Shown piece by piece: positions 20,708 to 29,476 of a stretch of DNA of 64,000 nt (the first letter of the stretch is position 1; the number at the start of each line of letters is the position of its first letter). The stretch lies in contig NZ_CP093340.1 in assembly GCF_022637415.1 (NCBI RefSeq), positions 3,571,001 to 3,635,000 on the forward strand, in the 5' to 3' direction. The notes beneath the pieces are model-generated. The model made no database searches. It had not been told where the DNA came from and saw only the letters and a program-made list of their open reading frames with translations. A program made the translations under genes and the position numbers. This DNA comes from Luteimonas sp. S4-F44. GTDB lineage: Bacteria; Pseudomonadota; Gammaproteobacteria; Xanthomonadales; Xanthomonadaceae.

Positions 20708-22669
20708 GTGTTCAACATAATTCGAGACTGGGTTATGTTGTGCGTCACCGGGGCCCTCACGCTCATAGCGTCCATGCCGATTATCGAAGAGTTCCCACCT
20801 GACAATGTCTACCGACTCGTCAAATGGGTGGACAAGTTCACGCTTCCGCATCTGACCACACGCTCGACTTCTGTTACCGTGCGGCTGCAACGACTTCCGT
20901 TTCAGCGCCATAGCGACCTGAATCGGCTCACGCGCGAGAGCGCTATTGCGTTGCTTCCTCTGGATAGGGCCGACGCGGGGCAAGCACAGTACACATCCGT
21001 GGCCGTACACGCGGGCCTTCTACCGCATCTGGCCATCGGCCGCGTGTATCGCGGCCAACGCCTTGTCGGCGAACTTCCCACCCGCCAGGCGACCCTCACT
21101 TTGGCCGATGCTGAGCTGTCCTGCCAAGAAGTCAGGATCGGTGAGGAGCTGCCGGCGCCTGCAGGATGGACCTATCCTTACAAGCTGCTGCTTTCGCGGG
21201 AGTTTGGCGGGATCCAGACCGAGTTCAGTGCCTCACGTTGCCTGGTCTTTGTTGATGCGAGGGGCATCGAATACGTCATTCCAAGAGCCCTGATTTTTCA
21301 AAGGTTCTACGCCATCCAACGCGAGTTGGCTAACGCCTTCACCAGCGGCCCTTGGTCACAAACCAGGCACCGGATTGTCTACGAGGGCCGGCTGACGTCC
21401 GGCTTGGAGACAAAGATAGATCCAGCCACGGGAGCGTGGCACGTCATACTGCAGACGCACGTGGACAATGACTTCGCGCGCCTGGCGGCGCTGCTTTACT
21501 TCGACAACTACGCGGCGGCTCGGGCCGAGTCGATTTACACCGGAATGCTGTCCGATCGGCGTGCGAACATGCACGCGCCCTGGTTCGCCAGCGCGCAGAT
21601 TCCGTTCCGTGCAGAAGCCAAACCGCTGCGTTTGCAGGTTAAGGGTTTCATGCTGCCGCCGCGCTTGGGCCGCCGGGAAGGCGGTAGCAAGCCCGTGGTG
21701 TACAAGCAATCGTTTCTGGTGACCTCGATCCTGGGCAGCAGCTGGCCGAGCTATACGCCGCCGATCAGGGCGGGACGCTTGAACAGCGGCGACAAGGGTA
21801 GAGAGCAACTGCCCGCACAGGGTGACAGGCCCTACTCAAACCAGCTGCGCGCCAGGCCGGCAGGCAGCGAGCTGGTCACGACCAGCGCGACCGACGCCTC
21901 GCCTGCACACGGAAATGCCGTCACCCTCGAAGACACCTTCTCGTGGCTGGACGGTGAAGAGCCGGAGAAGCTCACCAAGGATCGCAGTCAGCTATACAGC
22001 GAAGGCGACCTTCATCCTGCGCCGCCGCCGCCCAGTGCGGCGTCCGGTGGTGAGCGCACACATCAGCATGGCAATGCTGCCCCGGCGCATCACAAGGTGC
22101 TAGTGCGGGATCCTGTTAATCGCTTCCGCTATCTACTCGAAGCGTTCGAGTTGTTGCGCACTGCGGGCGATCTGCGGCGCTACACCGTCTTCCAGCCAGC
22201 AACTCCATCGCAGCTGGCTCAATGTGGTGGCCTGAGCTGTTGGAATTTTCTGGGCGACACCGCACGGCGCACCGGCCGATGGCCGAGTTCGGGATGGCGC
22301 ATGCTTGAGCGCGCGCGAGGAGTAGGCGCCGAGCGAACTATAGGCAAGCCGCGGTGTGTCCTGGTGGTCCGGATTGAAATCGGAACAAACGTCGGCTACT
22401 GGTTCGAGATCGAGACTAGGCCTACCGAAGGGGGCGTGCTCTCTCCCGTTGTGGCCAGCGCAGGGACAGACGAACAAACGACCGTGTCACATCTAGTCGA
22501 ATCCATCGCTCGTGCCGACGGACGCAATCTCAGGCAGGCGATGGCCGCAGCAGCACATGAAATTGGCTCCGAAGCTGCCCAGTGCTACAAGCATCACTAT
22601 AAGGGCAATAATAATTCGGAGATCGATCCAAATTCTCTGAGGCGCTTTTTGATTAAGTGGGGCAGCTAG
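20708..22669 (+). CDS. Large TnsE-like protein of the Tn7-like element
   Basis: A 653-residue protein. The N-terminal two thirds contain a beta-rich region with VIPRALIFQRFYAIQREL (about residues 190-208), then a low-complexity proline/glycine linker, then a C-terminal domain (VLVVRIEIGTNVGYWFEIETRP ... KHHYKGNNNSEIDPNSLRRFLIKW). Position near the left end, transcription towards the core genes, size and this C-terminal pattern resemble TnsE-type proteins, which in Tn7 direct insertion to replicating or conjugating DNA. I recall no exact match, so the call is tentative. The ATG at 20708 begins a hydrophobic stretch of unclear meaning, so the true start may be further in. Confidence 0.5.
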   Translation: MFNIIRDWVMLCVTGALTLIASMPIIEEFPPDNVYRLVKWVDKFTLPHLTTRSTSVTVRLQRLPFQRHSDLNRLTRESAIALLPLDRADAGQAQYTSVAVHAGLLPHLAIGRVYRGQRLVGELPTRQATLTLADAELSCQEVRIGEELPAPAGWTYPYKLLLSREFGGIQTEFSASRCLVFVDARGIEYVIPRALIFQRFYAIQRELANAFTSGPWSQTRHRIVYEGRLTSGLETKIDPATGAWHVILQTHVDNDFARLAALLYFDNYAAARAESIYTGMLSDRRANMHAPWFASAQIPFRAEAKPLRLQVKGFMLPPRLGRREGGSKPVVYKQSFLVTSILGSSWPSYTPPIRAGRLNSGDKGREQLPAQGDRPYSNQLRARPAGSELVTTSATDASPAHGNAVTLEDTFSWLDGEEPEKLTKDRSQLYSEGDLHPAPPPPSAASGGERTHQHGNAAPAHHKVLVRDPVNRFRYLLEAFELLRTAGDLRRYTVFQPATPSQLAQCGGLSCWNFLGDTARRTGRWPSSGWRMLERARGVGAERTIGKPRCVLVVRIEIGTNVGYWFEIETRPTEGGVLSPVVASAGTDEQTTVSHLVESIARADGRNLRQAMAAAAHEIGSEAAQCYKHHYKGNNNSEIDPNSLRRFLIKWGS

Positions 22670-22771
22670 CTTTTTTGCCTTCACGGCTCTTCAAAGCGCC
22701 AGAAGCGCCAGCGTGCGGTGACAGCACAGGCCAGTCGGACTTCCGAGTTGCGTGTCCGCACCTATCCGGAG

Positions 22772-24286
22772 CTAGAGCGCCGCTTGGGGTAAGAAGTGAT
22801 TATCGAAGGTTTTGAGCAACGAAGAATCATTCACAGCCTTGACTGCAGCACGCAAATCCTCACCTTCAACGATTCGAAGCTCAAACTTGCTACTGTTAGC
22901 TTGTCGTGTTTTCTCGATGCGTTTGTGAGCTTCGGGCGAGAGTGCACCACTTGTCCAGAGTTCGAATCGCGGAAGCGGGCCTGACCAGCCTAGTTGCTGA
23001 AGATGGTGGCGCACGCGCTTGATGCGCGTGGTCAACCACAGACTCACTTCCTCATCGCTTACCGTCGTGCCAGGCGCTATGCCCTTACATTCGACCATCT
23101 GCGCCTCAATCCCCTCGTTGAGGTGATAGACATCCACCTCCGCGATTCCATCCTCCCCTTTGCAAATCCTGTTCAGCCGCACTTGCCCCGCAGCCCTCTT
23201 ACGAATCAGCTCACCCACCAGTAGCTCGAAGAAGGCGCCGCGCATGTTGCCGATCGCGCCTTCCAGCTTTCCAAGTTTGGAGAAAAGCTGATCGAATTTT
23301 TCAGGGTCGATACTGCCTTTTGCAGCCTCACCAAGGGTCTTGACCAGATCGCGAAATCCATCGGCTACGTCTTTCCCAAAGAGAGACGCAGGCGTCGCTG
23401 GCATAATTCCCGCTGATCGCAGGGCTTTGAACGCGTCAGCGTCGTAACGCTGCGCCACCATGATGAACATCGTTCTACCGATATTCTTTAGTACTTGGAT
23501 CGACCGCACCTTGTGCATGAAGGGCTCGACGTGAGCGAGCCTCGCATTTTCTATCAGCAGCACATCACAAACGACCCAGCCCGGCTTTACACCTTTACCT
23601 TTCGAGTGGGTCAGAACTGACGTGAGATAGCTGGGTGCGGTGAGATCCCATGCGAAAGGGCCAACGCGAGGCAGTTCCGTATCGCGCGTACGGACAGTGT
23701 TGAAGCTGACCATCGCCAGCCGCCGTAACCACTCCTTAATGCTATCGAGTAAGACGCTTTCCGCTACTAGGCGCGCGCGGGTGGTAGCTGCCAATCCATC
23801 CAAATCTATCTGATTCTTCTCGTACGTCTCCTTCCCCATCACACACATCCCCAATCCAGGCAATGGGTATCTAACTAAGACGTTGGCATCAACCATCCTG
23901 TCTAGCACCGTTTGGGCAGACAGCTGCTTCTTCTGCGCAATCGGCGCACCACATGCTCCTAGGAAATGTTCGAGTGGTACGGCTTCCCGCGCTTGTACAG
24001 AACCAAGTGCACGAGCGTATGGGCCATTGGTCGCCAAAATGGCTGCATGCAAGCGATCCCAGTAATGTGGGGAAGCGTACTGATCTTGGTGGTAAAGGAA
24101 TCGAGCCTTGCGAGCAAATGGCAAGTAAGCAAGACGCTTGACCTGCGGCTCCCCTCGGCTGACCCGCTGGCGCGCAGCAGCCGGAGACAGGCCGCGATGG
24201 GCCACCAGAAGATCCGTCAACTCCGTACTCAAGCAGGGACCAACGGCCTTTAAAATTTCTGCGAGCACGCGCACCCCCTTTGTCAC
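22772..24286 (-). CDS. Putative PD-(D/E)xK nuclease with N-terminal winged helix, transposon cargo
   Basis: A 504-residue protein starting at GTG 24286 (GTGs at 24274 and 24268 are alternatives; the last follows a GGGGG). The first 100 residues (LTDLLVAHRGLSPAAARQRVSRG ... ARFLYHQDQY) look like a winged-helix DNA-binding part. The C-terminal third has the nuclease pattern: Asp near 384 in GIAEVDVYHL and ECK near 397-399 in AQMVECKG, spaced as in restriction-endonuclease-like folds. No methyltransferase or helicase partner lies beside it. As cargo of a Tn7-like element a defence role is plausible but unproven. It is divergent from the OLD-family remnant. Confidence 0.55.
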   Translation of the reverse strand: MTKGVRVLAEILKAVGPCLSTELTDLLVAHRGLSPAAARQRVSRGEPQVKRLAYLPFARKARFLYHQDQYASPHYWDRLHAAILATNGPYARALGSVQAREAVPLEHFLGACGAPIAQKKQLSAQTVLDRMVDANVLVRYPLPGLGMCVMGKETYEKNQIDLDGLAATTRARLVAESVLLDSIKEWLRRLAMVSFNTVRTRDTELPRVGPFAWDLTAPSYLTSVLTHSKGKGVKPGWVVCDVLLIENARLAHVEPFMHKVRSIQVLKNIGRTMFIMVAQRYDADAFKALRSAGIMPATPASLFGKDVADGFRDLVKTLGEAAKGSIDPEKFDQLFSKLGKLEGAIGNMRGAFFELLVGELIRKRAAGQVRLNRICKGEDGIAEVDVYHLNEGIEAQMVECKGIAPGTTVSDEEVSLWLTTRIKRVRHHLQQLGWSGPLPRFELWTSGALSPEAHKRIEKTRQANSSKFELRIVEGEDLRAAVKAVNDSSLLKTFDNHFLPQAAL

Positions 24287-24548
24287 AGAGCGCTATTTAT
24301 AACATTCCACTACGTGGGGCAGTCCTTTTTCTGCACGCCCTCCAAATAGCCCTTATTTATCAATAGCTTAAGGCGGAATATTCGTGTCAATCTCACCGCT
24401 ATGTCACAGAGCTACGTCACGTCCGCCCTTTAGCGCACAGGCAGACCCTCGATCACGCGTCGTGCGATGCCGCAGGCGCGATTGAAAGCGTGGCCGGCGG
24501 GCTATTGTGAGCCAGGCGACTGACAAGAAAGCTAGAGGACAGAAGCGT
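24287..24548. promoter_or_regulatory. Divergent A/T-rich control region with an 11-base direct repeat
   Basis: TGTCACAGAGC occurs at 24281-24291 and again at 24402-24412. The first copy overlaps the start of the minus-strand nuclease-like gene, the second precedes the OLD-family gene. TATAAATA (minus strand, about 24294-24302) could be a -10 region for the nuclease gene. The repeats could be regulator sites; no regulator gene is recognised nearby. Confidence 0.35.
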
Positions 24549-25169
24549 ATGGCTGCACCGCAAATCCGTTGTCTCGAACTAACCCGATTCCGCGGAATGG
24601 AGTCAGTCGTTTGGCGACCCGCAGCTGGTGTCAACCTGATCCTCGGTGGAGGCGACGTCGGTAAGTCGACGCTCTTGGAGGCCGTATGGCTTCTTTTGTA
24701 TCCAACCAACGGCTTTGTTCTGAGCGACACCGACTATTTCAATCGCATCGTTGAAGACGAACTATTCGTTGAAGCGGTGATGTCGCTTCCCGAATCCACC
24801 GGGATCCATGATCAGTCTTGGGCCGCTTGGCCCTGGGAGTGGGACGGTGAAAATGCGGTGCTACCGGATCAGGACACCGACGGCCCCACGCGCGACCCCG
24901 TCTATCGTGTGCGGGTACGAGGTACTGCGGAATCGGATCTGGCATACGAGGTGGTGCAGCCAGACGGCAGCGTGGCGCCTTTTTCTACAGGCTTGCGCAG
25001 GCGCATCGGATTGGTACGCCTAGCGGCCGATGATCGCAGTGATCGCGACTTGCGCTTGATACAGGGCGGCGCACTGGATCGCCTTCTGGATGATCGAACG
25101 CTTCGATCGAGGCTAGGCAGGCACCTCGCAAGGACCTGCTCTGCCCCAGGCGTGCACGCCTCGCAATGA
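24549..25169 (+). pseudogene. OLD-family ATPase/nuclease, N-terminal fragment
   Basis: The first about 195 residues of an AAA-type ATPase of the OLD family: CLELTRFRGMESVVWRPAAGVN, then the P-loop LGGGDVGKSTLLEA near residues 32-45. The family-like sequence ends around GRHLA (near 25130) and is followed by 13 unrelated residues to the stop. The signature, Walker B and TOPRIM nuclease domains are missing. The ATG at 24549 has AGAGGA 8 bases before it; a GTG at 24507 is an alternative. OLD-type nucleases occur in phage-defence systems, so this may be the rest of a lost defence module. Confidence 0.7.
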
Positions 25170-25648
25170 GGCTTGCCGCTGGCCAACAGACCAGCAACCA
25201 CACGGTAACGTCGGCAGGTGCCGCAGCTTCGGTGCGTCAACTTGTTGCGGCATGCACTGCAGATTTTTTCCTCGATCCCTAGGCGTGGCGCCCGTGATAG
25301 GCGGACGCTCTCCACGCCGCACCACGCGCAAGGTTCTACCTGCAGGAAGTAAGGCCCGCATGAACCGCATACAGGCCGCCCGTCGACAAGTCGTGCCGCC
25401 TTTCCCTGCACCGGACGCTCGCAACGCAGGCATTTTCGGATCGCCCGTTCGCATTGCCGACAGAGGGGCTCAGTGGTGGCATGCCGATGGGTTCGCGTTG
25501 GCCGCGTGCAGCGGGCGCATGGAAGAGGAACAAAAACCCGCGCATAGCATGACGAGCAATACTCCGCTTCCTTGTGGAGGCGATGGGCATTGACGATCGT
25601 GCGGCCGCATTCATCGCAGTACCGCTGTCCCTTCGTATCGATGCTCAT
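24902..25648 (-). pseudogene. Zinc-ribbon recombinase-like gene of the tns operon, truncated
   Basis: About 172 credible residues (25648 to near 25130) with repeated CxxC pairs: YCDECGRTI, YCSSCYARV, PCARCTRP, LCRQCERAI, CLRCERPV, VCGSCGPYF, PCAWCGVE, ICSACRNK, SCGTCRRYR, HCEAC. Beyond that the frame only reads the OLD-family gene backwards. From memory, related genes in this position continue into a tyrosine-recombinase-like domain, absent here. The ATG overlaps the tniQ stop by four bases, so it is the fifth gene of the transposition operon. The loss appears to come from the same deletion that cut the OLD-family gene. Confidence 0.65.
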
Positions 25649-26685
25649 CTAACCGCCGCTTCCCAAAGCAGTGCCGCGCGCGTAGTCCGCCAATCCATAC
25701 TACGACGCCGGTCATATTCCAACTTGGCTCGCAGCGCGTGGCGCTTCTTGGGCAGTGAGTGACGCGCCCTTCCTGCCGGTAGCTCTTCCACGGCTGATCT
25801 CAGCCAATCTGGCAACGAACTTCTCACGAAGCTGCGTTGCGTCAAGTTTTGCTCTTTCGCGATCCTCTTGAGCTCCAGCGGCCAGCTGGCCAACGCCTCG
25901 GCAACGCGCAGTACGACGTTTGCCCGAGGTTGGACGCGGGCAAGCTCAAATGAGCGCCGGCGTTGCCCTGCAGGAGCACGCGGCAAGGGTAAGCGGGGCG
26001 CCAGCATGCTGGCCAACACCCGGGCGCCTTGGAACAGGTCCTCGCGACAGACGGCCTGACCGCCGATCTCCCCAGTGCCGCCATGCAGGGCGCGCTCGAA
26101 GTAGGACTGCGCCCGCAACAGCGTGTCGATCGGCACGCTCGCATCCTGTGGAATCCTTCCCAGCACACGGCTGCAGTGGTGACACAGCTGCATCGAGAGC
26201 ATCTGCCGGTGAATGGCCAGCGGCGCATCGCAATGGGGACAGGCGTCTTGCAGTAACCGCTGATGGCGGCTGCACACCACCATGAAGGACATGCGCCAGG
26301 CCTGGCAAAGGACCGGCCGCTCTGCCAGACAATCGGGGCAGTACTGCAAGCCCCAGCCTCTCCGCAAGCGATGATAGATGCCGACCCGATTGATCCAGTG
26401 TGCGGAGCCGCGTGCCGCGCCCTTGCTCAACTTGGCCTCCGCGCCGCAGAGTGTCATTTGCGCCACACGCGTGGTTGGCAACCCCGCCTTGACTCCGAGT
26501 GCGGCGATCAGCGAGTCCGATGCCGAACGATCAATGTCCCGATTCCAGACCGGAACACCCGGAAAGTGGAATGCGCAGAAGCGGTAGGGTGACAGACCAT
26601 GCTGCTGTGCGGCCCTGACTAGGAAGGAGCTCAGCAGCTCCTCTTCCAAAGGCTCGACTGGCAACGGCCAACGCTTCTGGCTCAC
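25645..26685 (-). CDS. tniQ: TniQ/TnsD family target-selection protein
   Basis: A 346-residue protein. The N-terminus (PVEPLEEELLSSFLVRAAQQHGLSPYRFC) and the zinc-finger region (LQYCPDCLAERP...CSRHQRLLQDACPHCDAPL...LCHHCSRVLGR) are TniQ hallmarks; an HTH-like C-terminal half follows. TnsD-type TniQ proteins bind the attachment site and recruit TnsC; here that site is presumably inside comM. I use the GTG at 26685, which overlaps the tnsC stop (GTGA), instead of an upstream ATG within tnsC. It is shorter than Tn7 TnsD (about 508 residues). Confidence 0.88.
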   Translation of the reverse strand: MSQKRWPLPVEPLEEELLSSFLVRAAQQHGLSPYRFCAFHFPGVPVWNRDIDRSASDSLIAALGVKAGLPTTRVAQMTLCGAEAKLSKGAARGSAHWINRVGIYHRLRRGWGLQYCPDCLAERPVLCQAWRMSFMVVCSRHQRLLQDACPHCDAPLAIHRQMLSMQLCHHCSRVLGRIPQDASVPIDTLLRAQSYFERALHGGTGEIGGQAVCREDLFQGARVLASMLAPRLPLPRAPAGQRRRSFELARVQPRANVVLRVAEALASWPLELKRIAKEQNLTQRSFVRSSLPDWLRSAVEELPAGRARHSLPKKRHALRAKLEYDRRRSMDWRTTRAALLWEAAVR

Positions 26686-27569
26686 ACCACGCGCGCCACT
26701 GCGTCCCAATCGCCTAGGCGCGTCCACCCCAAGTCGTCTAAGACAGGGGCAGTGATGCGCTCCACGCCGATGTTGATGGCGTGTGCCGATGCGGCCTTGA
26801 GCAACTTCACCGTGCCACCAATGGTGTCCCCTGCCATGCCATACAGCTTTGGAGCGAGCTCACGGCTGGCCAGCTGCGAGGGCTCGGCCAGCGGCAGCAG
26901 TTGCTCGTAGCTGGCCAGAAACCGCAGATACTCACTGTTGAGCTTCCACCGATCCAGCGCCGTAGGCTCAAAGCGCGACTTCATTTGTGGATCGGAGTTC
27001 AGCGCGTTGATAGCGGCCTGCGTGCCGGCCGCTACGATCGAGATCTTCAGCTCGTTGCTCAGGCCTTTGATGGCTGCCAGTAGATCGCCCGCGGCCTTAC
27101 CAGCATTGACGAGATTGTTGAACTCATCGATCACTAACAGCCGCACGTTGGCGTATTGCAGGACGGACTTGGCCTGTCGCTTCTTGATCGATGCCGGATC
27201 CTTCTCGCGATGAGAGATCGCCAGCGACCAAAGCAATGTCGACCAGAACTCTGTCTCGTCCGGCGTCTCCGGCATTTCGATGCGCAAGATCGGTGCGATC
27301 GGCGAACCCGATTCCGTCATCTGAAGCGGATGTCGGTTGGTGAAGTGCTCGATAATCGAACTCTTGCCGTTGCCACTACGCCCGACCACCAGTAGGTTTG
27401 GCATTCGCAGGCTTCGCGGATAGGTCAACAGCTGATCCAGTTGATCAAGAACTTGCGTTGCCCGGGTGTAGCCGATCCAACGATCGGTCTGGCAGAACGT
27501 GATCCGCTCAGACTTTGGCAGCTCCAAGGCCTGCGCAACGGCCGGAGTGAGGTGGCGGTATCGCGTCAT
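26682..27569 (-). CDS. tnsC: TnsC/TniB family AAA+ transposition regulator
   Basis: A 295-residue ATPase. The Walker A motif is VGRSGNGKSS (about residues 62-71) and Walker B is VRLLVIDEFNNLV; the arrangement is that of TniB/TnsC, which polymerises on target DNA with ATP and links the TniQ-marked target to the TnsAB transposase. It is much shorter than Tn7 TnsC (555 residues), as in the TniB branch. Its ATG overlaps the tnsB stop by four bases and its own stop overlaps the tniQ start. Confidence 0.92.
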   Translation of the reverse strand: MTRYRHLTPAVAQALELPKSERITFCQTDRWIGYTRATQVLDQLDQLLTYPRSLRMPNLLVVGRSGNGKSSIIEHFTNRHPLQMTESGSPIAPILRIEMPETPDETEFWSTLLWSLAISHREKDPASIKKRQAKSVLQYANVRLLVIDEFNNLVNAGKAAGDLLAAIKGLSNELKISIVAAGTQAAINALNSDPQMKSRFEPTALDRWKLNSEYLRFLASYEQLLPLAEPSQLASRELAPKLYGMAGDTIGGTVKLLKAASAHAINIGVERITAPVLDDLGWTRLGDWDAVARVV

Positions 27570-29476
27570 CGGATCAGGGAGACCTCATCGAAGGGACGGA
27601 TCGGCTCTCCGAACGGATCCGGCTCGATCGTGGATGCTGGCGCCGACAGCTGCGGCATGGAAGGCGACGCCGCAGGCTTGGGAACATGATGCTTGGCCGC
27701 GGCCGGGTTGCGGGTGGCCTGCCTCCTAGCGGCCTTGCTCTTCCGCTTGGCCTCGGCAACCTTAGAGCGCATGCGCTCTAGGGCCTCGAAGATCAGATTC
27801 TCATCCACTCCCCTGCGTCCCTCAGCTTTCAGCCGCGCCTGGACCTCTCTCAGCTCCCACGCACTCATCGCTGGATAGCCGATGTTGCGGTACGGCACGG
27901 CCGTATAGCGCCCGTCCTTCGGGTCCAAGAAGTACACCTTGCTGATGTCCCGCGGATCGCGTCGAATCAGGAATTCGCGCTTGGCTTTGACATTGTCCGG
28001 ATCCATCGCGCTGACGTAGGGATCAAGAATTGGATCGTAGTAACTGATGTTGTCGATCTGGATTCCGTACTGTTGCACCGAGCGATGGAAGAACGGCATG
28101 AAGTCCAAGTGGATCCGCAACGGGTCTTCCGGAATCGGGAACATACCGATGCCCGTGGAGTTCGCATCGCCCAGGATGCCCAGACTCCACTTGGTTTTGG
28201 GCGACATGCCCAGTTCTGAATGCATACGCTGGTGATAGACGTTGACGATAAAGTCGACCAAATGATTCTCGAACTCTTTGAGCGTCAGTGCCGCCATGGC
28301 CTCGGAGTCGTAGCCGCGGCGCTGTTGGGGGTTGGAAAAGGTTGCCCCTGGTAGCTTACGGAGCTGATTTGCCATGGTGCCCATGAGGCGCTCGATGTGG
28401 CCGCCAAAGTGCGGGAGCGTGACCGGGCGCCATTGCAGATCCATGCCGTACTCCTCGCAAGCCCGCTTGAGCATCTGGCCCCGGAACTCCTTGCCGTTAT
28501 CGCTGTGGACCACACTCATCGAGCCCCACACCGGCCACTCACCCCCCACTCCTAGCTCGGCGAGATACTCCCTCTTAGGGCAGATCGCTTGCGCCAGGCA
28601 CATGCCCACCGCAATTGCCGCAGGCTTCTCAAACGTGACGTAGATGCCCGCGACCATGCGGCTGCACACATCGATCGCCAGGGTCACCCAAGGGCGTCCG
28701 ATCGGTTGGCGATGCACTTCATCCACAAGGATGACGTCCGCCTCGGTGTGATCGATCTGGACCACGGCAAGAGGATGGTTCGCACCTGGAAAGACGCCTT
28801 GGATCGCCTCGTAACGGTTACGCGCCACGTCCCGAAACCCACGGCGGCGTAGGGTCTGCGCAGGTTCCAGCGCAGCAATCCGGTTTCGGACCGTGTTTGC
28901 ACTAGGCGCATCGATCTTGGCCAAACGGCATCGCCGGATCACTTCATCCACAACGTCCTGCTTGTTGTGGCGCTGCTTGCTTAGATAGATGTCCTCGATG
29001 GCAGAGCCAATGACCTTTTCCTGCTCATCGCGGAGTAACAGCGTGCCGCTTTTGCGGCCGCGCTTTTCTGGTACCAGCGCCGATACGTGTCCTGCGGCTT
29101 GGTACAGCTTCAACCACTTGTACAGAGTAGAGACGTGGACATGCACCTTCTCGGCGAGCTTCTCGGCCATCGCGCGTGTGCGAAGGGGATCTTCGAGCAA
29201 TGGCTTGATCGCGGCGAATCGCCGCTGGGCTTCGGCCCACTCTTCCTTGCTGTAGTGCGCCAAGTCCCGCTCAACTTCACCTCCTGATTGCGTCGCGACC
29301 TCCGGTGCGAGCGGCGCAATCGACTCCACTCGCAGACGCTGGCTTTCGTGGCTTTCCAGATCGACTGCGAGCACGCTGTCCACAGACAATAGATGGGTGA
29401 TGCGAAAACGCCGATCGCCATAACCGACCACCTGGCCAGGTTCTGCGCGGAAGAACGCTTTGGAAATTCCGCTCAT
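27566..29476 (-). CDS. tnsB: TnsB/TniA DDE transposase
   Basis: A 636-residue transposase. N-terminal helix-turn-helix regions (VHVSTLYKWLKLYQ, RHNKQDVVDEVIRRCR) precede an RNase H-fold core with Asp near 242 (QIDHTE), Asp near 325 (VHSDNGKEF) and Glu near 361 (GGHIERLMG), then a Mu-transposase-type beta-barrel and a basic C-terminal tail (MRSKVAEAKRKSKAARRQATR) that in this family contacts TnsC. It cleaves and joins the 3' ends. It is preceded by tnsA with a 4-base overlap. Confidence 0.95.
   Translation of the reverse strand: MSGISKAFFRAEPGQVVGYGDRRFRITHLLSVDSVLAVDLESHESQRLRVESIAPLAPEVATQSGGEVERDLAHYSKEEWAEAQRRFAAIKPLLEDPLRTRAMAEKLAEKVHVHVSTLYKWLKLYQAAGHVSALVPEKRGRKSGTLLLRDEQEKVIGSAIEDIYLSKQRHNKQDVVDEVIRRCRLAKIDAPSANTVRNRIAALEPAQTLRRRGFRDVARNRYEAIQGVFPGANHPLAVVQIDHTEADVILVDEVHRQPIGRPWVTLAIDVCSRMVAGIYVTFEKPAAIAVGMCLAQAICPKREYLAELGVGGEWPVWGSMSVVHSDNGKEFRGQMLKRACEEYGMDLQWRPVTLPHFGGHIERLMGTMANQLRKLPGATFSNPQQRRGYDSEAMAALTLKEFENHLVDFIVNVYHQRMHSELGMSPKTKWSLGILGDANSTGIGMFPIPEDPLRIHLDFMPFFHRSVQQYGIQIDNISYYDPILDPYVSAMDPDNVKAKREFLIRRDPRDISKVYFLDPKDGRYTAVPYRNIGYPAMSAWELREVQARLKAEGRRGVDENLIFEALERMRSKVAEAKRKSKAARRQATRNPAAAKHHVPKPAASPSMPQLSAPASTIEPDPFGEPIRPFDEVSLIR

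Noticed and set aside
24902..25125. C-terminal part of the zinc-ribbon reading frame as real protein
   Set aside because: It reads the OLD-family gene on the opposite strand and is serine/arginine-rich without CxxC motifs.
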